From positions 1-8,969 of the forward strand of contig DATDMG010000437.1 in the NCBI GenBank assembly GCA_036518955.1: a DNA stretch of 8,969 nt, in the 5' to 3' direction. Origin of the DNA: DATDMG01 sp036518955. Lineage in GTDB: Bacteria > Actinomycetota > Actinomycetes > Actinomycetales > Kineosporiaceae. Below are positions 6,340 to 8,969 of the stretch, in pieces. Position 1 is the stretch's first letter. Each line of letters opens with the position of its first letter. A program made the position numbers and the translations under genes. Under the pieces are notes generated by a model, which was not told the origin of the DNA, ran no database searches, and saw only the letters and a list, made by a program, of their open reading frames with translations.

Positions 6340-7785
6340 ATGTCCGGACGCCGTCGGGCCGGGGGGCCCGCTCCTGGCCGGGTCATCACGATCAGCTTTC
6401 CGGGCAGGGCCCGTGGGGATCGCACCCCGCGGCGTCGCGGCCGACTCTTGGTCGCCGTCCAGGTCGTCGGCCTGCTCGCCCTGGGCCTGCACTCCGACGC
6501 GACCACCAGGCCCGGCCCCGCGCTGCTCGCCGGTAACGCCTCCGGTCGGGCGACGCGGATGCTCCTCCCCCGAGACCGCAACCGGTGGACCGAGGCGTAC
6601 GCGAGGCGCTGGCCCCGCGCGTCCGCCGGGCCAGGCCTCGCGGCGCCCGGCTACGGAGTCGGGTCGGATCTGGGGCAGTTCGGCGTCCCGGTCCCCGCGG
6701 GGCTGCCGGGTGAGGGCGGCGTCCCCGTCGGCGGCGGACCCGAAGGCGCGGACGGGGCGACGCGCGCGAACTCGGGACCCACGGTCACGGTGACCGCCAC
6801 GACCACGGTGACCGCCACGACCACGGTGTCCGCCACCGGGGCGAGCGCGGTGACGGGGTTCCACGGCTGGTCTTCCGGGGCGTCGGGGGACGGCATCACC
6901 GCGGGCACGTTCGCCGCGTGGCGAGGCTCCACGGTCACGGTCACCGGCACCTGGGACGACACCAGCGCTGCCGCCCAGGCAACGCTGCCGACGTTGACGG
7001 GCTCGCTGGCGAGTTGGTCCGGTGACCTGGACATCGCCGTCGGAGGCACGGTGCTCGGGTCCGGCGAGTCCTACGCGCAGGCCGCGGCCGGAGCGTACCT
7101 GGGCCGCTGGACCGAGATGGCGCAGACCCTGCAACGGATCCGGGGCGACAAAGCGGGAGTCACGTACGTCCGGCCGTTCCACGAGTTCAACGGCAACTGG
7201 TATCCCGAGTGGCAAGTCACGCCAGGAAACGTGAGCGACTACAAGGCAGCCTTCCGACTGCTCGCCCGCACGGTGACCACGGCGTGCTCCCGATGCAAGA
7301 TTGTCTGGAGTCCGAACAACGGGACGTCGAGCGGTTCCGATTCACCGCTGGACGCGTATCCCGGTGACGACGTCGTCGACGTGGTCGGTGTCGACAGCTA
7401 CAACGCCAACGGGAATACCGTGGTCACGGATGCCCAGGCCTGGATCAGTTACGCGAACGCGACGCGAGACGGCCTCCCGGTGGGAGTGGAGTCGTGGCGG
7501 CAGTTCGCGCAGTCGCACGGCAAACCGTTGAGCCTTCCGGAGTGGGGGCTCAACTCCGGGTCCGGAGGCGGCGACAACCCGGCGTACGTCCAAGGGATGC
7601 ACGACTGGATGGCCGCGCACGCAGCCCAGCCCGGCGACGTCGACGTGGCCGGGAAGGTCGTGTACGACGTCTACTTCAACATCGCCATAGGCGGGAACAA
7701 CGGCTTCCTGATCAAGGACGGTCCGAACGTCAACGCCGCCCGCACATACACCAGCCTCAGCTGGGGCACCAGCCCGGTCCTCTGA
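6340..7785 (+). CDS. Secreted or membrane-anchored GH26-like glycoside hydrolase (beta-mannanase type)
   Basis: Likely extracellular glycosidase of clan GH-A, closest to GH26, which cleaves beta-mannans or related beta-glycans. The 481-residue product has an Arg-rich start, one hydrophobic segment (35-51) that is either a signal peptide or an anchor, a Gly/Pro/Ala-rich linker, a Thr/Val repeat (147-166) and a catalytic domain from about 168 to the end. YVRPFHEFNGNWYPEW (276-291) carries the family acid/base Glu282, and LSLPEWGLNSG (397-407) carries the nucleophile Glu401. VGVDSYN and NGFLIKDG also fit this fold. ATG 6340 is preferred over ATG 6325 because GGAAGGG lies six bases upstream of it. 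A CSRC pair (Cys316, Cys319) just before IVWSPNNG is odd for the family and may form a disulfide. The 259 bases upstream hold a 12-bp palindrome GCCCGATCGGGC (6138-6149) and an AT-richer patch at 6168-6186 that may carry the promoter. Substrate is not deducible. Confidence 0.85.
   Translation: MSGRRRAGGPAPGRVITISFPGRARGDRTPRRRGRLLVAVQVVGLLALGLHSDATTRPGPALLAGNASGRATRMLLPRDRNRWTEAYARRWPRASAGPGLAAPGYGVGSDLGQFGVPVPAGLPGEGGVPVGGGPEGADGATRANSGPTVTVTATTTVTATTTVSATGASAVTGFHGWSSGASGDGITAGTFAAWRGSTVTVTGTWDDTSAAAQATLPTLTGSLASWSGDLDIAVGGTVLGSGESYAQAAAGAYLGRWTEMAQTLQRIRGDKAGVTYVRPFHEFNGNWYPEWQVTPGNVSDYKAAFRLLARTVTTACSRCKIVWSPNNGTSSGSDSPLDAYPGDDVVDVVGVDSYNANGNTVVTDAQAWISYANATRDGLPVGVESWRQFAQSHGKPLSLPEWGLNSGSGGGDNPAYVQGMHDWMAAHAAQPGDVDVAGKVVYDVYFNIAIGGNNGFLIKDGPNVNAARTYTSLSWGTSPVL
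6786..6839 (+). repeat. 18-base tandem repeat encoding a Thr/Val linker
   Basis: CACGGTGACCGCCACGAC at 6786-6803 and again at 6804-6821 is identical. A third copy (6822-6839) has substitutions near its middle and 3' end. The unit keeps frame and encodes six-residue Thr-Val-Thr-Ala-Thr-Thr blocks between the anchor and the catalytic domain of the glycosidase. Such Thr-rich linkers are often O-glycosylated or extended in actinobacterial secreted enzymes; that role here is inferred. Confidence 0.88.
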
Positions 7786-7832
7786 ACGCAGCGTCGACGG
7801 GGGAGCACGCACGGCAGCAGGCACCGCCGTGG

Positions 7833-7922
7833 CGGGTCAGGCTCGGCCGGCGCCCAGCCCGAGCGCCGGGTCAGGCTCGGCCGGCGCCCTGCCCGAGCGC
7901 CGGGTCAGGCTCGGCCGGCGCC
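7833..7922. repeat. 34-base tandem repeat, 2.6 copies, hairpin-forming
   Basis: Copies at 7833-7866 and 7867-7900 differ at one base; a third copy covers 7901-7922. Each full unit opens CGGGTCAGGCTCGGCCGG and contains arms GCTCGG and CCGAGC (7841-7846 with 7859-7864; 7875-7880 with 7893-7898), giving 6-bp stems with a GC-rich loop. Placed 47 bases after the glycosidase stop between convergent genes, it could hinder transcription read-through or stabilise the mRNA 3' end, or be a neutral minisatellite. The unit is not a multiple of three. Confidence 0.88.
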
Positions 7923-8231
7923 GCAGAAGTCGCACCGGTGCTCGGCGGCGATGCCGGCGTCCGGCACCGGCACGCTCGCGGTTCATGCGCGTCCTGCCCA
8001 CCCTCGAGGAACTCACTTCGGCAGCAGCAGCCGCCGAGCGCCGTGCGCGCGCCAGTCAGCCCCGCCGATGCCCATCGGTGCCGGTGGCCCGGCTCACCCT
8101 CTTCTGAGCACGCGAAAGGGGGTTCGTCAGGCCGTCGCCAGGCCGTCAGACGTTGCCCGACGCCCACCAAGGGCGACCAATATCAACAGCGTTTGCGCAG
8201 AGAGCAGCCAGTTACGGGCTCCTGGCCCCTT

Positions 8232-8244
8232 CGCTGCCTCAGCG
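8232..8244 (-). terminator. Small hairpin right after the yajQ stop
   Basis: CGCTG-CCT-CAGCG forms a 5-bp stem with a 3-base loop, one base past the yajQ stop codon on the minus strand. No U-run follows, so termination here is doubtful; it could simply protect the 3' end. Confidence 0.22.
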
Positions 8245-8245
8245 C

Positions 8246-8737
8246 TCATCGGTAATTGACAAACTGCAGGGCGACGTCGAGGTCGGCAGCCTTCAGAAGG
8301 CTGATCACGCTCTGCAGGTCATCCCTGCTCTTGCTCGAGACCCGCAGTTCGTCGCCAGTGACCTGCGCCTTCACCCCCTTGGGACCCTCATCCCGGATCA
8401 GCTTCGAGATCTTCTTGGCATCCTCCTGGCTGAGACCCTCCTTGAGCACAGCCTCGATCCGATACTCCTTGCCCGAAGGCCTCGGGTCGCTCGCATCGAC
8501 AGACTTGAGCGACACCTGTCGCTTGATCAGCTTGGTCTGGAAGACGTCCAAGACGGCCTTGACCCTGTCCTCGCTGTTGGCTCGCATCAGGACGGCGTCG
8601 CCGCTCCAGGCGATCGACGCGTCCGTTCCCTTGAAGTCGTACCGCTGTTGGATCTCCTTCGCCGCCTGGTTCAGGGCGTTGTCCACCTCCTGGCGGTCGA
8701 CCTTGCTCACGACGTCGAACGACGACTCGGCGGCCAC
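8246..8737 (-). CDS. yajQ: YajQ family nucleotide-binding protein
   Basis: Small cytoplasmic protein of two ferredoxin-like domains. Family members bind nucleotides, and a Xanthomonas homologue is a cyclic-di-GMP receptor; the role in actinobacteria is not settled. The 163-residue length equals that of E. coli YajQ. Signature stretches are SSFDVVSKVDRQEVDNAL at the N-terminus, EIQQRYDFKGTD (28-39), SGKEYRIEAVLKEGLSQEDAKKISKLI in the middle and DVALQFVNYR at the end. The start is a GTG at 8737, supported by AGGAGGAG upstream and by the family N-terminus; the longer open frame to 8962 runs through the tRNA gene on the other strand and is not coding. Codon use is slightly less GC-extreme than in neighbours, as expected for a conserved gene. 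It is divergent from tRNA-Tyr with 149 bases between. Confidence 0.96.
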   Translation of the reverse strand: MAAESSFDVVSKVDRQEVDNALNQAAKEIQQRYDFKGTDASIAWSGDAVLMRANSEDRVKAVLDVFQTKLIKRQVSLKSVDASDPRPSGKEYRIEAVLKEGLSQEDAKKISKLIRDEGPKGVKAQVTGDELRVSSKSRDDLQSVISLLKAADLDVALQFVNYR

Positions 8738-8810
8738 GACAACTCCTCCTCGATCGGGACCTGGGGCAGACGAACTACTCGGCTCCCGGAGGACACGCCC
8801 ACGGGCACAG

Positions 8811-8839
8811 CCTGCAGGGGGCGCGAGGCCGCCTGCAGG
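8811..8839. promoter_or_regulatory. Paired CCTGCAGG palindromes, 21 bp apart
   Basis: The 8-bp palindrome CCTGCAGG occurs at 8811-8818 and 8832-8839, in phase at two helical turns. The second copy ends five bases before the tRNA -10. The copies could also pair with each other as a hairpin with a 13-base loop. A control site for tRNA-Tyr or yajQ is possible, but no known regulator is implied. Confidence 0.3.
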
Positions 8840-8841
8840 CT

Positions 8842-8850
8842 TGCTATCCT
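8842..8850 (+). promoter_or_regulatory. Extended -10 promoter element for tRNA-Tyr
   Basis: TGCTATCCT matches an extended -10 (TGN followed by TATCCT), a form often seen before actinobacterial stable-RNA genes. Transcription would begin near 8857, leaving a leader of about 30 bases before the tRNA. The -35 region (about 8822-8827) shows no TTGACA-like hexamer, which fits an extended -10 promoter but lowers certainty. Confidence 0.5.
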
Positions 8851-8886
8851 TCCATCCGTTGAACCGGCACCGCGCCGGGGAGGCGA

Positions 8887-8968
8887 GGCGGGTTGCCCGA
8901 GTGGCCAAAGGGAGCGGTCTGTAAAACCGTCGGCACAGCCTACGTTGGTTCGAACCCAACACCCGCCA
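8887..8968 (+). tRNA. tRNA-Tyr (anticodon GUA)
   Basis: A complete class II tRNA. The acceptor stem is GGCGGGT (8887-8893) with ACCCGCC (8961-8967), discriminator A8968. The D-arm has AGTGGCCAAAGGGAGC. The anticodon stem GCGGT/ACCGT (8914-8918, 8926-8930) encloses loop CTGTAAA with anticodon GTA at 8921-8923. A long variable arm follows, then the T-arm GTTGG-TTCGAAC-CCAAC. The long variable arm with a GUA anticodon is typical of bacterial tRNA-Tyr. Whether CCA is encoded cannot be judged, as only one base follows the discriminator. It may be the first of a tRNA cluster beyond the right edge. Confidence 0.97.
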
Positions 8969-8969
8969 C

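Larger units (their letters stand above)
7786..8245. other. Convergent intergenic region, glycosidase / yajQ
   Basis: 460 bases between convergent genes. The left third holds a 34-base tandem repeat with hairpin potential. The rest has a short duplication of CAGGCCGTC (about 8129-8149) and an AT-richer patch near 8180-8192. A 40-codon frame at 7985-8107 exists, but it has no ribosome binding site and looks random. No classical U-tailed terminator was seen for either gene. Confidence 0.65.

Noticed and set aside
5370..7215. Minus-strand frames opposite lipoprotein 2 and the glycosidase (5370-6581, 6229-7215)
   Set aside because: Antisense shadows; the glycosidase catalytic motifs are on the plus strand.
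7833..7922. CRISPR array
   Set aside because: The 34-base units are directly adjacent with no unique spacers.
7985..8107. 40-codon plus-strand frame between the glycosidase and yajQ
   Set aside because: No ribosome binding site and no recognisable pattern beyond Ala/Arg richness; too weak to call.
7494..8259. Plus-strand 253-codon frame running from the glycosidase end into the intergenic repeats
   Set aside because: It is out of frame with the glycosidase, starts inside it and crosses the 34-bp repeats; residues look random.
8738..8962. N-terminal extension of yajQ to 8962
   Set aside because: It would translate the antisense of tRNA-Tyr; the GTG at 8737 with AGGAGGAG gives the normal family length.

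Overview
The window is very GC-rich chromosomal DNA with strong G/C third-position bias, GAGGAGG-type ribosome binding sites, a GTG start and a TATCCT-type extended -10. All of this points to a high-GC actinomycete. A Pseudonocardiales- or Frankiales-like bacterium is my guess, but the sequence alone does not fix the genus. Seven protein genes and one tRNA gene can be supported. I see no insertion sequence, phage gene or CRISPR array.

Left part (1-2332), minus strand: dhaL followed by dhaM, the ADP-binding and phosphoryl-relay subunits of a PEP-dependent dihydroxyacetone kinase. dhaM runs off the left edge. The DHA-binding subunit dhaK, usually just upstream of dhaL, is not there. Next (2333-4324, minus) is a six-helix bis-haem ferric-reductase/NOX-type membrane flavoprotein. 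It has an FAD/NAD(P) module and an unusual disordered Arg/Asp-repeat head of about 200 residues. A hairpin followed by a U-run separates it from dhaL.

Middle part (4325-6339): a divergent intergenic region with a perfect 17-bp palindrome separates the reductase from a small secreted lipoprotein on the plus strand. A second, larger lipoprotein of unknown function follows after a 400-bp gap that carries a 19-bp tandem duplication.

Right part (6340-8969): a membrane-anchored or secreted GH26-like (beta-mannanase type) glycoside hydrolase on the plus strand. It converges on yajQ (minus) across 460 bp that hold a 34-bp tandem repeat with hairpin potential. yajQ is divergent from a complete tRNA-Tyr(GUA) gene at the right edge, and the intergenic region between them has two identical 8-bp palindromes 21 bp apart.

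Functionally the window is a mosaic: triose metabolism (dhaLM), membrane electron transfer (reductase), envelope and extracellular proteins (two lipoproteins, one glycosidase), and housekeeping (yajQ, tRNA-Tyr). Only dhaL-dhaM look like an operon. I do not see an obvious multi-gene novel system. The most unusual items are the dhaK-less dhaLM pair, the repeat-built head of the reductase, the divergent palindrome, and the simple repeats in and around the glycosidase gene.
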